Of a DNA stretch of 64,000 nt, positions 18,718 to 31,828 are shown one piece after another. Each line of letters opens with the position of its first letter. Position 1 is the stretch's first letter. The translations under genes were made by a program, and so were the position numbers. The notes beneath the pieces were generated by a model. That model did not search any database. It saw nothing but the letters and a program-made list of their open reading frames with translations, and had not been told where the DNA came from. The stretch comes from Variovorax paradoxus (lineage in GTDB: Bacteria > Pseudomonadota > Gammaproteobacteria > Burkholderiales > Burkholderiaceae_C), in assembly GCF_018614955.1 (NCBI RefSeq), contig NZ_JAGGNV010000020.1, forward strand, positions 91,286 to 155,285, written 5' to 3'.

Positions 18718-19202
18718 ACCACGTCCGCCACCGGCGCGCCGGTCAGCCCTTCGAGATCGTGCGGGCGCAGCCGCACCACCGCGTGCGGGTGGCCGGCCGC
18801 GGCCCAGACGTCCTCGAAGCGGAACAGCTCGCGATCGATCAGCATCACCGGCGGGGTCGCATGCGCGAAGGGCGAGACGCCGCCGATCGAGAAGCCTGTT
18901 GTGCTCTTGACGAAATCGGCGTCGGCGCGGCCGAGCTTGCCGACCAGCGCCTCGACCTTCTTCTCGTCCACGCGCTTGTCGCCCGATGTCACGACCAGCA
19001 CTGCCGTGTCGTCACTCTTGCGACGGAACACGATGCTCTTGGCGATCTGTCCGAGCTCGATGCCCAGCGCATCGGCCGCCTGCTGTGCGGTGCGACAGGC
19101 ATCGTCGAGCATCTGCGGTGCGTGGGGATGGCCCTTGTCCTGCAGCAGGCGCGCGACGCGCTGGACGCCGTCGGGCAAGCCGTTGACTTCAGCACCGCAC
19201 AT
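18714..19202 (-). CDS. YbaK/ProX-type aminoacyl-tRNA deacylase
   Basis: A 162-residue cytosolic editing-domain protein that hydrolyses mischarged tRNAs, such as Cys- or Ala-tRNA(Pro), in trans. The family core is visible: TAQQAADALGIELGQIAKSI, VFRRKSDDTAVLVVTSGDKRVDEKK, GFSIGGVSPFAHATP and a C-terminal strand FEDVWAAAGHPHAV. The YbaK lysine is the one in IAKSIVF. The ATG at 19202 shares one base with the stop of the HMG-CoA lyase gene (TGATG), and this explains why no longer N-terminus is needed. Which mischarged tRNA it edits cannot be read from the sequence. Its place in a leucine-degradation operon looks incidental. Confidence 0.9.
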   Translation of the reverse strand: MCGAEVNGLPDGVQRVARLLQDKGHPHAPQMLDDACRTAQQAADALGIELGQIAKSIVFRRKSDDTAVLVVTSGDKRVDEKKVEALVGKLGRADADFVKSTTGFSIGGVSPFAHATPPVMLIDRELFRFEDVWAAAGHPHAVVRLRPHDLEGLTGAPVADVV

Positions 19203-20122
19203 CAGCTGCACCTCTTCGTCCGAATGGCCTTCGACACGCGCGAGTTCGGCTCGCGCCCCAGCGCTTCGTTGATGTAGACGCCGGCGTCGATCAGCAGGTC
19301 GAGGTCGATGCCGGTCGCGATGCCCATGCCGTGCAACATGTAGACCACGTCCTCGGTCGCGACATTGCCGGTCGCGCCCTTGGCAAAGGGACAGCCGCCG
19401 AGCCCGCCCACCGAGGTGTCGAACTGCCAGACGCCCATCTCCAGGCTCGCGAGCGTGTTGGAGAGCGCCTGGCCGTAGGTGTCGTGGTAGTGGCCGGAGA
19501 CATCGTCGATGGCGTAATGCTTGAGCGTTGCCTCGAGCGCACGCTGCACCTTGACCGGCGTGCCGACGCCGATGGTGTCGGCCACGCCGACGTGCTGCAC
19601 GCCGATGCTCTTCATGAATCCGGCCAGCATGTCCACGCGCGACGGCGCAATCTCGCCCTCGTAGGGGCAGCCCACCGTGCACGACATCGCGCCGCGCACG
19701 TAGATCCCCTTCTCGCGCGCCGCCTCGACCACCGGCCGGAAGCGCTCGATGCTTTCTTCGATCGAGCAGTTGATGTTCTTCTGGCTGAAGGCCTCGCTGG
19801 CGGCGCCGAAGACGACGATCTCGTCCGGCCATTCCTCGCGCGGTGCCGCGATCGCGGCCTCGAAGCCCTTCATGTTCGGCGTCAGCACCGAGTGGCGCAC
19901 GCCGGGCTTGCGCCGGATGCCGCGCATCACCTCGGCGTTGTCGGCCATCTGCGGGACCCACTTGGGGGAAACGAAGCTGGTGACCTCGATCTCCTTCAAG
20001 CCCGCATCCTGCAGCCGGTGCACGAGGCTGATCTTGACCTCGGCCGACACCGGCTGCTTCTCGTTCTGCAGCCCGTCGCGCGGGCCGACGTCGACGATCT
20101 TGACTTTGGATGGAAGGTTCAT
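19202..20122 (-). CDS. Hydroxymethylglutaryl-CoA lyase
   Basis: A 306-residue cytosolic TIM-barrel lyase that splits 3-hydroxy-3-methylglutaryl-CoA into acetoacetate and acetyl-CoA, the last step of leucine catabolism (liuE/mvaB type). The N-terminus has VDVGPRDGLQNE, with the catalytic Arg and metal-binding Asp. It is followed by VTSFVSPKWVPQMAD, the metal His pair in SGHYHDTYGQALSN, and the flexible loop GGLGGCPFAKGATGN with the catalytic Cys. Length is typical. It follows the GhrA-like gene by 21 bp and is coupled to YbaK. All upstream steps of the pathway are in the same operon. Confidence 0.95.
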   Translation of the reverse strand: MNLPSKVKIVDVGPRDGLQNEKQPVSAEVKISLVHRLQDAGLKEIEVTSFVSPKWVPQMADNAEVMRGIRRKPGVRHSVLTPNMKGFEAAIAAPREEWPDEIVVFGAASEAFSQKNINCSIEESIERFRPVVEAAREKGIYVRGAMSCTVGCPYEGEIAPSRVDMLAGFMKSIGVQHVGVADTIGVGTPVKVQRALEATLKHYAIDDVSGHYHDTYGQALSNTLASLEMGVWQFDTSVGGLGGCPFAKGATGNVATEDVVYMLHGMGIATGIDLDLLIDAGVYINEALGREPNSRVSKAIRTKRCS

Positions 20123-20143
20123 GCTTGCCTCTCGTGGAGCGAA

Positions 20144-21073
20144 TCAGTATCCACGCTCGCGCCCGACCACGCCCGCAATAGGCTCACCGAGCTCGACCGC
20201 GCGGATCTTGCCGGCGATCTGCGCGATCGAGGCCTCGCGCACGGTGCGCGCGGAACCGTGCGGCGTCACCGTGATCTTCGGATGGCGCCAGAAGGGGTGC
20301 TCCGCGGGCAGGGGCTCGACCTCGAACACGTCGAGCGTGGCGCCGGCCAGCCGGCCGCTGTCGAGCAGCGGGATCAGGTCGGCCTCCACCAGGTGCGCGC
20401 CGCGTCCGACGTTGATCAGGTAGCCGCCCGGTTCGCCGCCGTTCAGGCGCGACAGGTTCTCGCGGTTCAGGATGCCGCGCGTCGCCTCCGTCAGCGGCAG
20501 CAGGTTGACCAGCACGCGGCTCGCGCCGAGGAAGTCGTCGAACTCCGCCTCACCGGCAAAACAGCGCAGGCCCCCGATGGCCTTGGGCGAACGGCTCCAG
20601 CCGTTGACCGGGAACTCGAACTGCGCAACAGCCTTCGCGACGCGCTCGCCCAGTACGCCGAGCCCCATCACGCCGACCGCGAAGTCCTCGCGCTCGCGCG
20701 GCTTGCGAAAGCTCCAGCGGCTTTCGCGCGCGTCGGCCTCGTAGATGTCGAACTCGCGGAAGTGCCGGATCAGCGCATGGCAGACGTACTCGGCCATCTG
20801 CACCGACATGCCGGCATCGTCGAGCCGCACCACCTGGGCTTCGGGCGGCAGCTTCAGCTTGAGCAGCGCATCGACGCCGGCGCCGATGTTGAAGATGCCG
20901 CGCAGCGCGGGCTGGTCGTCGATGAATTCCTGCGGCGGTGCCCAGACCACGGCGTGGTCGGCTTGCGGCGCGCCCGGGCGCCAGTTCTCCACCATGGCTT
21001 CGGGCAGCGCGGCGCGCAGGCCCTCGATCCAGGCGTCGGGGCGGTTGTCGGTGAGGCAGACGGTGATTCGCAT
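20144..21073 (-). CDS. GhrA-type glyoxylate/hydroxypyruvate reductase (D-2-hydroxyacid dehydrogenase)
   Basis: A 309-residue cytosolic NAD(P)H-dependent reductase of the D-isomer-specific 2-hydroxyacid dehydrogenase family. The Rossmann motif VGVMGLGVLGERVA lies mid-protein. The catalytic set is complete: Arg in INVGRGAHLVEADL, Glu in DVFEVEPLPAEHPFW, His in VTPHGSARTVREAS. The sequence resembles GhrA more than GhrB. It lies 9 bp after the biotin carboxylase subunit gene and 21 bp before HMG-CoA lyase, clearly inside the liu operon, where a 2-oxoacid reductase is not a standard member. It could act on 2-oxoisocaproate or glyoxylate, but that is inference. Confidence 0.88.
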   Translation of the reverse strand: MRITVCLTDNRPDAWIEGLRAALPEAMVENWRPGAPQADHAVVWAPPQEFIDDQPALRGIFNIGAGVDALLKLKLPPEAQVVRLDDAGMSVQMAEYVCHALIRHFREFDIYEADARESRWSFRKPREREDFAVGVMGLGVLGERVAKAVAQFEFPVNGWSRSPKAIGGLRCFAGEAEFDDFLGASRVLVNLLPLTEATRGILNRENLSRLNGGEPGGYLINVGRGAHLVEADLIPLLDSGRLAGATLDVFEVEPLPAEHPFWRHPKITVTPHGSARTVREASIAQIAGKIRAVELGEPIAGVVGRERGY

Positions 21074-21082
21074 TTCCCGAGC

Positions 21083-23069
<1,987 letters not shown>

Positions 23070-23077
<8 letters not shown>

Positions 23078-23741
23078 GAGGAGTGTCTTCCGGAGGATTT
23101 TTCTTGAACTGGAACGCGGATACGACGCCGGGATCCGGCTGCCCGCTGAAGATGCGGGCCACGCGGCCGAACAGCGCCCTGAGGAAGCGCCAGCTCTTTC
23201 GGATCAGCCACACACTGAGCACGAGCACGGCGATGAACAGCACCGCGAACACCAGCGGATGCGCAACCGCCAGCCACAACCCGGCCGGCACCATCGCGTC
23301 TTCGACCAGCGACGCACCGACGTTGCTGAAGGGCTCGGGCGAGGTGTTGATCGCGGCGCGCGTGGTGGCCTTGGCCGCATGCGCCGTGGCCGCGAAGCCG
23401 CCGCCCAGCAATGCGGCCACGATCGCCATCACCGCATGGTCGGCGCCGAAGACGCCGGCGGCCAGCGCCGCGCCGGCCGGAATGCGAATGGCGGTGTGCA
23501 CCATGTCCCACAGCGAATCGAGGCCGGGGATCTTGTCGGCGAGGAATTCGATGAAGACCATGAAGCCGCTGGCCGCGATGACCACCGGATGCGCGAGCAG
23601 CTGCAGCCCGCCCGGCAGCTGCACCCAGCCGAGGTAGCCGGCCAGGCCGGTCAGCAGCACCACCAGGTAGAGCCGCACGCCGCTGGCCCAGCCGATGGCG
23701 GCGGACAGTGCGAGCAGTTGCGGCAGGTCGAGGGTGTTCAT
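23070..23741 (-). CDS. DUF4126 multi-span membrane protein
   Basis: A 223-residue integral membrane protein with about five to six hydrophobic segments. DUF4126 landmarks visible are SAAIGWASGVRLYLVVLLTG at the N-terminus, EFLADKIPGLDSLWD and a Gly/Ala-rich GAALAAGVFGADHAVMAI. The charged tail (FQFKKNPPEDTPHV) is probably cytosolic. The family is uncharacterised. The gene sits in the liu operon between the hydratase and the carboxylase alpha subunit and overlaps the latter's start by 8 bp, so it is likely translated with it. A dispersed repeat separates it from the hydratase gene upstream. Confidence 0.85.
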
Positions 23742-23763
23742 GACCGAGCCCCCAGGTCGAAGT

Positions 23764-23855
23764 GCGGCCGCCGCCGGGCCGCCCCAAGGCGGGCCGCGCC
23801 TCCCCCTCGGGGGGTGGAGTTACACGCAGCGAAGCGGAGTGAAAAGCCGGGGGGC
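23764..23855 (-). repeat. Dispersed GC-rich repeat, type B copy within the liu operon
   Basis: Opposite in orientation to the 15702 copy and almost identical to it: GGGCCGCCCCAAGGCGGGCC, CCCCCTCGGGGGG, then GTTACACGCAGCGAAGCGGA and TGAAAAGCCGG. It ends immediately next to the stop codon of the enoyl-CoA-hydratase gene (23857), in the gap before DUF4126. Confidence 0.9.
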
Positions 23856-23856
23856 T

Positions 23857-24651
23857 TCATGACTTGAGCCAGGAGGGTTTGCGCTTCTGCAAAAAGGCCT
23901 GCACGCCCTCGCGACCCTCTTCGCTGGCGCGGATGTCGGCGATGCCTTGCACCGTTTTCGCGATCAAGGCGTCGTCGATCTCGCGGCCGGCGACATCGGC
24001 GATCAGCTGCTTGCAGGCGCGCACTGCCGCCGGACTGGCGCCGGTGAAGGCCTTCACCAATTCGGCCACCTTGGCATCGAGCACATCGGCTGCCACCACC
24101 TCGTGCACGAAGCCGATGCGATGCGCCTCGGCTGCGGTGAAGCGCTCGGCGGTCAGGAAGTAACGCTGCGCCGCGCGCGTGCCCATCGCCCGCAGCACAT
24201 AGGGGCTGATGGTCGCGGGGATCAGGCCGATCTTGACTTCGCTCAGGCAGTACCAGGCCGTGTCGACCGACACCGCGACATCGCAGGCGGCGACCAGCCC
24301 CATGCCGCCGGCGTAGACATCGCCCTGCACGCGCGCAATCACCGGCTTCGGGCTCTCATGGATGGCGCGCAGCATCGCGGCCAGTCCGCCTGCGTCTGCC
24401 AGGTTCTGCTCGTGCGTGAAGTCGGCCGCGCGGCGCATCCAGTTGAGGTTCGCGCCGGCGCAGAAGGCCGGGCCGTTGGCGCCGAGCACGATGACGCGCA
24501 CATCGGCCGCGGCGCTGGCCTGCGAGAAGGCATCGCCCAGCTCGCGGATGACGACGTCGTCGAAGGCATTGCGCAGCTCGGGCCGGTTGAGCCAGATGCG
24601 CGCGACGGCGCCGTCGATCTCGAGTTCGAGCGTGGTGAATGGTGTGCTCAT
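23857..24651 (-). CDS. Enoyl-CoA hydratase/isomerase family, probable 3-methylglutaconyl-CoA hydratase
   Basis: A 264-residue crotonase-fold enzyme. By operon position it is the methylglutaconyl-CoA hydratase (liuC type) making HMG-CoA in leucine breakdown. Crotonase features are NRPELRNAFDDVVIREL, the first oxyanion-hole segment AFCAGANLNWM, then VQGDVYAGGMGLVAACD with the second oxyanion glycine, and SEVKIGLIPATISPYV with the catalytic Glu. The ATG at 24651 overlaps the DinB stop by four bases (ATGA). The longer open frame reaching 25116 runs through DinB in another frame and is not real. Confidence 0.92.
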   Translation of the reverse strand: MSTPFTTLELEIDGAVARIWLNRPELRNAFDDVVIRELGDAFSQASAAADVRVIVLGANGPAFCAGANLNWMRRAADFTHEQNLADAGGLAAMLRAIHESPKPVIARVQGDVYAGGMGLVAACDVAVSVDTAWYCLSEVKIGLIPATISPYVLRAMGTRAAQRYFLTAERFTAAEAHRIGFVHEVVAADVLDAKVAELVKAFTGASPAAVRACKQLIADVAGREIDDALIAKTVQGIADIRASEEGREGVQAFLQKRKPSWLKS

Positions 24652-25160
24652 GGAGAACGTGCCTCTTGTTGCAACAGAAAGACCCAGTCGATCTCGGGCC
24701 CCGGCTGGACCATGGCCGTCAGCGCGGCCGTCAGCTGGCCGCGGTGATGGGTCGCGTGGTTGAACACATGGCCGAGCGCCGATGCGAAGGGGATGCGCAC
24801 CTCTTCGCCGTTGTTGCGCGTGTAGACCAGTTCGCCGTCGTAGCGCTCGGGTGCGAGCGTCGCGAGCCAGGGGCTCCAGCGCGTCACCGCCGCGCCCAGC
24901 GCCTCGCACAGCGCGGCGCGTTCGGCGTGCAGCTCGGTGTCGAGCGGGATGCGCGGCGAGCGGCCTTCGGCGAAGCGCGCATACCAGATGTTGTCGGCTA
25001 CCAGCAGATGGTTGACCGTGCGATGGACCGAGCGAAAGAAGAGGCCGCAGTCGCGATGCCAGTCGGCGTCGGACAACCCTTTCAAATGGGCATCGAGCAG
25101 CGTGTGCGTGGCCCACACGTGGTAGCGTCCCAGGCTCGCGAAGTAGTTCGGAAGCGACAT
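24648..25160 (-). CDS. DinB-family four-helix-bundle protein
   Basis: A 170-residue DinB/YfiT-type protein. The opening NYFASLGRYHVWATHTLLDA is the DinB first helix. The metal-binding triad is a His in SVHRTVNHLLVADNIW and the pair in HVFNHATHHRGQL. Family members are metal-dependent thiol (mycothiol, bacillithiol or glutathione) transferases or hydrolases; the role here is unknown. It lies 13 bp after the carboxylase beta subunit and overlaps the hydratase start, so it is a built-in member of the liu operon. No lesion-repair role is implied by the name. Confidence 0.88.
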   Translation of the reverse strand: MSLPNYFASLGRYHVWATHTLLDAHLKGLSDADWHRDCGLFFRSVHRTVNHLLVADNIWYARFAEGRSPRIPLDTELHAERAALCEALGAAVTRWSPWLATLAPERYDGELVYTRNNGEEVRIPFASALGHVFNHATHHRGQLTAALTAMVQPGPEIDWVFLLQQEARSP

Positions 25161-25173
25161 GACGACCCGTGCC

Positions 25174-26777
25174 TCACATGCGGAAGATGCCGAACTTCGG
25201 CTCCGGGATCGGCGCGTTGCGCGCCGCCGCCAGGCCCAGCGCCAGCACGCGGCGCGTGTCGGCCGGATCGATGATGCCGTCGTCCCACAGCCGCGCCGTC
25301 GCGTAGTAGGGATGGCCCTGCGCCTCGTACTGCTGGCGGATCGGCGACTTGAAGGCCTCTTCTTCCTCCGCGCTCCACTGCCCGCCCTTGGCCTCGATGC
25401 CGTCGCGCTTGACGGTGGCCAGCACGCTCGCGGCCTGCTCGCCGCCCATCACGCTGATGCGCGCGTTCGGCCACATCCAGAGAAAGCGCGGCGAGTAGGC
25501 GCGCCCACACATGCCGTAGTTGCCGGCGCCGAAGCTGCCGCCGATGATGATGGTGAACTTGGGCACGTTGGCGGTGGCCACCGCCGTCACCATCTTGGCG
25601 CCGTGGCGCGCGATGCCTTCGTTCTCGTACTTGCGCCCGACCATGAAGCCGGTGATGTTCTGCAGGAACACCAGCGGGATCTTGCGCTGGCAGCACAGCT
25701 CGATGAAGTGCGCACCCTTCTGCGCCGACTCGCTGAAAAGAATGCCGTTGTTGGCGACGATGCCCACCGGCATGCCCTCGATCTCGGCGAAGCCGCAGAC
25801 CAGCGTGGCGCCGAAGCGCGACTTGAACTCGTGGAACTCGCTGCCGTCGACGATGCGCGCGATGATCTCGCGCACGTCGAAGGGCTTGCGGGTGTCGGTG
25901 GGGATCACGCCGTAGAGCTCTTCCGCGGCATAGCAGGGGGCGCGCGCCACAGAAGGGCCGGGCGCTTGCGCCCGGTTTGCATCCAAGTTCTTCACCGCAG
26001 AACGCGCCAGCGCCAGCGCATGCAGGTCGTTCTGCGCCAGGTGATCGGCCACGCCCGACAGCCGCGTGTGCACGTCGCCGCCGCCCAGGTCCTCGGCCGT
26101 CACCACCTCGCCGGTGGCCGCCTTCACCAGCGGCGGGCCGCCCAGGAAGATGGTGCCCTGGTTCTTGACGATGATCGACTCGTCGCTCATCGCCGGCACG
26201 TAGGCGCCGCCGGCCGTGCACGAGCCCATGACCACGGCGATCTGCGCGATGCCCTGGGCGCTCATGTTGGCCTGGTTGTAGAAGATGCGACCGAAGTGAT
26301 CGCGGTCCGGGAACACCTCGTCCTGGTTCGGCAGGTTGGCGCCGCCCGAGTCGACCAGGTAGATGCAGGGCAGCCGGTTCTGCTCGGCGATCTCCTGCGC
26401 GCGCAGGTGCTTCTTGACGGTGAGGGGATAGTAGGTGCCGCCCTTCACCGTCGCGTCGTTGCACACGATCATGCAGTCCACCCCGCTCACGCGCCCGATG
26501 CCGGCGATCAGGCCCGCGCCGGGTGCCGCGCCGTGGTACATCGCATGGGCCGCGAGCGGCGCGACTTCGAGAAAGGGCGTGCCCGGGTCGAGCAGCTGCG
26601 CGACGCGGTCGCGCGGCAGCAGCTTGCCGCGTGCCGTGTGCTTGCTGCGCGCCGCCTCGCCGCCGCCGGCCTGGACCTTGGCGAACTGCGCATGCAGGTC
26701 GTCGACCAGTGCGCGCATCGCGGTGGCATTGGCCTGGAATTCGGCCGAGCGTGAGTTCAGTTGGGTTTCAAGTTTGC

Positions 26778-26781
<4 letters not shown>
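25174..26781 (-). CDS. Methylcrotonyl-CoA carboxylase beta subunit (carboxyltransferase)
   Basis: A 535-residue carboxyltransferase of the biotin-dependent family (liuB/mccB type). It transfers the carboxyl group from biotin to 3-methylcrotonyl-CoA. Family landmarks: [20 protein letters not shown], a CoA-binding N-half with [38 protein letters not shown], and a C-half with [20 protein letters not shown] and [18 protein letters not shown]. The C-terminal [14 protein letters not shown] is typical. It partners the alpha subunit encoded four genes downstream. Its ATG overlaps the stop of the acyl-CoA ligase gene by four bases. Confidence 0.95.
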
Positions 26782-28445
<1,664 letters not shown>

Positions 28446-28465
28446 GTCATCTCCTGTCTTGCTCC

Positions 28466-29638
28466 CTAGGCTGTTTCCGCAAACAGCTCGCGCCCGATCA
28501 GCATGCGCCGGATTTCGCTGGTGCCGGCGCCGATCTCGTAGAGCTTGGCATCGCGCCAGAGCCGCCCGACCGGGAACTCGTTGGTATAGCCCACGCCGCC
28601 CAGCGCCTGGATCGCCTCGCCGGCCATCCAGGTGGCCTTCTCGGCCGAGTAGAGGATCGCGCCCGCGGCGTCCTTGCGGAAGGTGCGCGCATGGTCGTTG
28701 CGGTCGCAGGCCTTGCCCACCGCGTAGACGTAGGCGCGCGTGGCCTGCCAGGTCGAGTACATGTCGGCCAGCTTGCCCTGCATGAGCTGGAACTCGCCGA
28801 TGCTCTGGCCGAACTGCTTGCGCTCGTGCACGAAGGGCAGCACCGCATCCATGCAGGCGGCCATGATGCCGAGCGGGCCGCCGGAGAGCACCGCGCGCTC
28901 GTAGTCGAGGCCGCTCATCAGCACCTTGGCGCCGGCGCCCTCTCCGCCCAGCACGTTCTCCTCGGGCACTTCGCAGTTGTCGAAGAAGAGCGGGTAGGTG
29001 TTGGAGCCGCGCATGCCGAGCTTGTCGAGCTTGGTGCCGGCCGAGAAGCCCTTGAAGTCCTTCTCGACGATGAAGGCGGTCATGCCGCGCGCGCCCATCT
29101 CGGGCTCGGTCTTGGCGTAGATCACCAAGGTGTCGGCATCGCCGCCGTTGGTGATCCACATCTTGCCGCCGTTGAGCACATAGCGGTCGCCCTTCTTCTC
29201 GGCGCGCAGCTTCATGCTGACCACGTCGGAGCCGGCGTTGGGCTCGCTCATCGCGAGCGCGCCCACGTGCTCGCCGCTCACCAGCTTGGGCAGGTACTTC
29301 TTCTTCTGCGCCTCGCTGCCGTTGCGGTGGATCTGGTTGACGCACAGGTTGGAATGCGCGCCGTAGGAGAGGCCAACCGAGGCCGAGGCCCGCGACACCT
29401 CTTCCATCGCCACGATGTGGGCGAGGTAGCCGAGCTCGGTGCCGCCGTACTCTTCTTTCACCGTCATGCCGTGCAGGCCGAGCTCGCCGAGCTTCTTCCA
29501 GAGGTCGGGGGGGAACAGGTTCTCGCGGTCGATGTCGGCGGCGCGCGGCGCGATCTCGTTGGCGGCGAAGTTCTGGATCGCATCGCGCAGCGAGTCGATG
29601 GTCTCGCCCAGGTCGAAGTTCAGGCCGGGGTCATGCAT
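28466..29638 (-). CDS. Isovaleryl-CoA dehydrogenase
   Basis: A 390-residue FAD flavoenzyme that oxidises isovaleryl-CoA to 3-methylcrotonyl-CoA and passes electrons to ETF. It is the first committed step of the operon (liuA/ivd). The sequence has [36 protein letters not shown] and the catalytic-base segment [16 protein letters not shown]. Glu247 there corresponds to the Glu characteristic of isovaleryl-CoA dehydrogenases. The C-terminus has [20 protein letters not shown]. The ATG at 29638 is preceded by GAGGAG. It is the promoter-proximal gene, facing the AraC-type regulator across 130 bp. Confidence 0.96.
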   Translation of the reverse strand: MHDPGLNFDLGETIDSLRDAIQNFAANEIAPRAADIDRENLFPPDLWKKLGELGLHGMTVKEEYGGTELGYLAHIVAMEEVSRASASVGLSYGAHSNLCVNQIHRNGSEAQKKKYLPKLVSGEHVGALAMSEPNAGSDVVSMKLRAEKKGDRYVLNGGKMWITNGGDADTLVIYAKTEPEMGARGMTAFIVEKDFKGFSAGTKLDKLGMRGSNTYPLFFDNCEVPEENVLGGEGAGAKVLMSGLDYERAVLSGGPLGIMAACMDAVLPFVHERKQFGQSIGEFQLMQGKLADMYSTWQATRAYVYAVGKACDRNDHARTFRKDAAGAILYSAEKATWMAGEAIQALGGVGYTNEFPVGRLWRDAKLYEIGAGTSEIRRMLIGRELFAETA

Positions 29639-29713
29639 GGGGTTGTCTCCTCTCAGGCGGTGTCGTTCGCGCCGGAAATCCCGCGCGGGAAGGCGCAGCT
29701 TACGCCCTGTGCC

Positions 29714-29740
29714 GTTGCAATTGGCGCCACAATGGTTGCA
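29714..29740. promoter_or_regulatory. Candidate operator: GTTGCA direct repeats between ivd and the AraC-type gene
   Basis: Two copies of GTTGCA, each followed by an AT-rich step and TTG (GTTGCAATTGGC and GTTGCATATTGCG), start at 29714 and 29735. They are 21 bp apart, about two helical turns, on the same face of the DNA. AraC-family activators typically bind such direct repeats. The position in the 130-bp divergent gap fits control of both the liu operon and the regulator gene. No binding data are implied. Confidence 0.5.
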
Positions 29741-29768
29741 TATTGCGTCACTGAGACCGCCCTCCCCC

Positions 29769-30827
29769 ATGTCCTCCTCCCTCTTCAAACCGGCCGTCCG
29801 CGCCGCCACGCCCATGGCCTTCGTGCGAGCGATCGTGCTGGGCTACGAGCGCTACGGCATGGATCCGGCCAAGGCCCTGGCACAGGCACAGATTGCGCCG
29901 CGCGATCTGAAGAACGCGCAGGGCCGCGTAACGGCCGCGCAGTTCGAGGTGCTGTCGGGCTTCGCGATGCAGGAGCTCGACGACGAGGCGCTCGGCTGGT
30001 TCAGCCGCCGGCTGCCCTGGGGCACCTACGGCATGCTGTGCCGCGCCTCGCTGAGCTCGCCGAACCTGGGCGTCGCAATCAAGCGCTGGTGCCGGCACCA
30101 CCGGCTGCTGACCGACGACATCACGCTCGAGCTGAAGGTGGCGGGCGGTGCGGCGACGGTGTCGATCCGCGAGCACGCTGAGCTCAGCGCCTTGCGCGAG
30201 TTCTGCCTGGTGTCGAACCTGCGATTCCTGCATGGCTATGCCTCCTGGGTCATCGATTCGCGGGTCTCGTTGCGCGAGGCCACCTTTCCCTTCGAGGCGC
30301 CGCCGCACCGCGATGCCTACCCGCTGATGTTCGGCGGCGCGCTGCGCTTCGGCGCCGAGGCGGCGAGCTACAGCTTCGACGAACGCTACCTGGCCCTGCC
30401 GCTGCAGCGCGACGAGCAGGCGCTGCGCACCATGCTGCGACGCGCGCTGCCGCTCACGGTGCTGCAGTACCGCCGCGACCGCCTGCTGGGCCAGCGCGTG
30501 CGCGAGCTGCTGCGCACGCGCGGCAGGGAGGCCGCCACGGCCGAGGCGCTGGCCGCGATCCTGAACCTGTCGGCCCGCACGCTGCACCGGCAACTGCTGG
30601 AGGAAGGCGTTTCGCTGCAGGCGCTGAAGGACGAAGTGCGGCACGAGCAGGCGGCCGAGCAGTTGCGCCGCACCGAGCGGCCGATCAAGCAGATCGCGCT
30701 GGCGGTGGGATTTCGCAACGAAAAAAGCTTCTCCCGCGCCTTCCGGGCCTGGGCAGGTGTAACACCCGGCGCATTCCGTCGCGGCGGCGCATCGGCGGCC
30801 GGCCGAGGCCTTGTCTCGCGCGGATGA
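29769..30827 (+). CDS. AraC-family transcriptional regulator (OruR/ArgR-like), likely liu operon regulator
   Basis: A 352-residue cytosolic regulator. Residues about 20-200 resemble the N-terminal domain of the Pseudomonas OruR/ToxR(RegA)-type AraC family (AraC_binding-2-like arabinose-independent arm). Residues about 245-345 form the AraC double helix-turn-helix: [20 protein letters not shown] for the first helix pair, and [19 protein letters not shown] followed by [15 protein letters not shown]. The ATG at 29769 is chosen because it opens a conventional N-terminus and leaves the divergent promoter gap free. Divergence from ivd and the shared direct-repeat site suggest it controls leucine catabolism, probably sensing a pathway intermediate. 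Confidence 0.85.
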   Translation: MSSSLFKPAVRAATPMAFVRAIVLGYERYGMDPAKALAQAQIAPRDLKNAQGRVTAAQFEVLSGFAMQELDDEALGWFSRRLPWGTYGMLCRASLSSPNLGVAIKRWCRHHRLLTDDITLELKVAGGAATVSIREHAELSALREFCLVSNLRFLHGYASWVIDSRVSLREATFPFEAPPHRDAYPLMFGGALRFGAEAASYSFDERYLALPLQRDEQALRTMLRRALPLTVLQYRRDRLLGQRVRELLRTRGREAATAEALAAILNLSARTLHRQLLEEGVSLQALKDEVRHEQAAEQLRRTERPIKQIALAVGFRNEKSFSRAFRAWAGVTPGAFRRGGASAAGRGLVSRG

Positions 30828-30910
30828 TCCGTGACAAAGTTCGGCGCTGCGCTCGCCGCCAGCACGCATCGCATGCCATTGACGAGCCCTCCCGCCCTAG
30901 GATCGAAGGC

Positions 30911-31111
30911 ATGCACACTCCCGACACCGATACTTCCGAATACGCGGCCCTGGTCGAGTTCGCCGCGACCTCGGGCCGCTCGCGCATCCATCCCGCGGTG
31001 GTCGAGAACGCCGACAAGCTGATCGCCCGCTTCTGGACGGCACGCGCCCAGGCGATGACCCAGGCCCTGGCCGCCATGGCCAAGGCGGCCACGCAGCGCA
31101 CCAGCAGCTGA
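30911..31111 (+). CDS. Hypothetical small protein (66 residues)
   Basis: A short frame from ATG 30911 to TGA 31111. The sequence is mixed-charge with a C-terminal amphipathic Ala-rich helix (ARAQAMTQALAAMAKAATQR) and an RSRIHPAVVENADKLIARFW segment. I recognise no family. An upstream start at 30824 is possible, but it would overlap the AraC stop and has a less protein-like beginning. It stands alone between two convergently placed genes, with no clear partner. Confidence 0.5.
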   Translation: MHTPDTDTSEYAALVEFAATSGRSRIHPAVVENADKLIARFWTARAQAMTQALAAMAKAATQRTSS

Positions 31112-31125
31112 ATTTTTCTTTCCGT

Positions 31126-31809
31126 TCAGCGGTCCTGGGCGGCCAGCAGCGCCGGCAGCTGCGCCATGTCGCTGAACACCCGCGTCACGCCGACGGCCCG
31201 CAGCGCCTCCGGCCCGCTGTGGCCGAGGTCGGAAGGGCTGTAGCCGAACACGGTGGCGCCCGCGGCGACGCCGGCCGCTGCGCCGGTCACCGTGTCCTCG
31301 ACCACCGCACAGCGCGCCGGATCGACGCCCAGCGCCGCGGCTGCCGCCAGGTACACGTCGGGCGCGGGCTTGGAGCGCGGCATCTCGTGGCCGCTGAAGA
31401 TGCGGCCGGCGAAGCAGTCGAGGATGCCGATCTTGTCGAGCTGCAGTTCCACCTTGTGGCGGTCGGCGCCCGACGCGCAGGCGATGCGACCGTCGAGCGC
31501 CGCATGCAGCGCGCGCACCGCGCCGGCCGCGTTGGGGATCGCGACCAGCTCGCGTTCGAGCGCGGCGTTGCGGCGGCCGCGAAAGCCGTGCAGCCATTCG
31601 GGGGTGATGACGAAGCCGGTGTTGGCCTCGATCAGCGCGACTTCGTCCTTCACCGCCTTGCCGGTGAAGAGGCGCATCGACTCCTCCACCGTGAGCTGCC
31701 AGCCGAGCTCGCCGAGCATCTCGGCGAGCACGCGGTTGGTGATGGGTTCGGAGTCGACGAGGACGCCGTCGCAGTCGAAGAGGACGGCGTCGAAGGGGAT
31801 GGAAGGCAT
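31126..31809 (-). CDS. HAD-family phosphatase (phosphoglycolate/beta-phosphoglucomutase-like)
   Basis: A 227-residue HAD subfamily IA hydrolase. The nucleophile motif is AVLFDCDGVLVDSEPITN near the N-terminus, followed by a helical C1 cap, the Thr/Ser motif IACASGADRHKVELQL, the Lys segment RSKPAPDVYLAAAAALG, and the metal motif VVEDTVTGAAAGVAAGATV. This layout matches the phosphoglycolate phosphatase / beta-phosphoglucomutase / YfbT group. The substrate cannot be assigned. The ATG at 31809 is preferred over one ten codons upstream, because the extra N-terminus would run towards a dispersed repeat and lacks a ribosome site. Confidence 0.85.
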   Translation of the reverse strand: MPSIPFDAVLFDCDGVLVDSEPITNRVLAEMLGELGWQLTVEESMRLFTGKAVKDEVALIEANTGFVITPEWLHGFRGRRNAALERELVAIPNAAGAVRALHAALDGRIACASGADRHKVELQLDKIGILDCFAGRIFSGHEMPRSKPAPDVYLAAAAALGVDPARCAVVEDTVTGAAAGVAAGATVFGYSPSDLGHSGPEALRAVGVTRVFSDMAQLPALLAAQDR

Positions 31810-31828
31810 GGGCCCGATGGTAAACAAT

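Noticed and set aside
19203..19961. Long N-terminus for the YbaK-type protein
   Set aside because: It would run through the HMG-CoA lyase gene in another frame; the ATG at 19202 gives the conserved family length.
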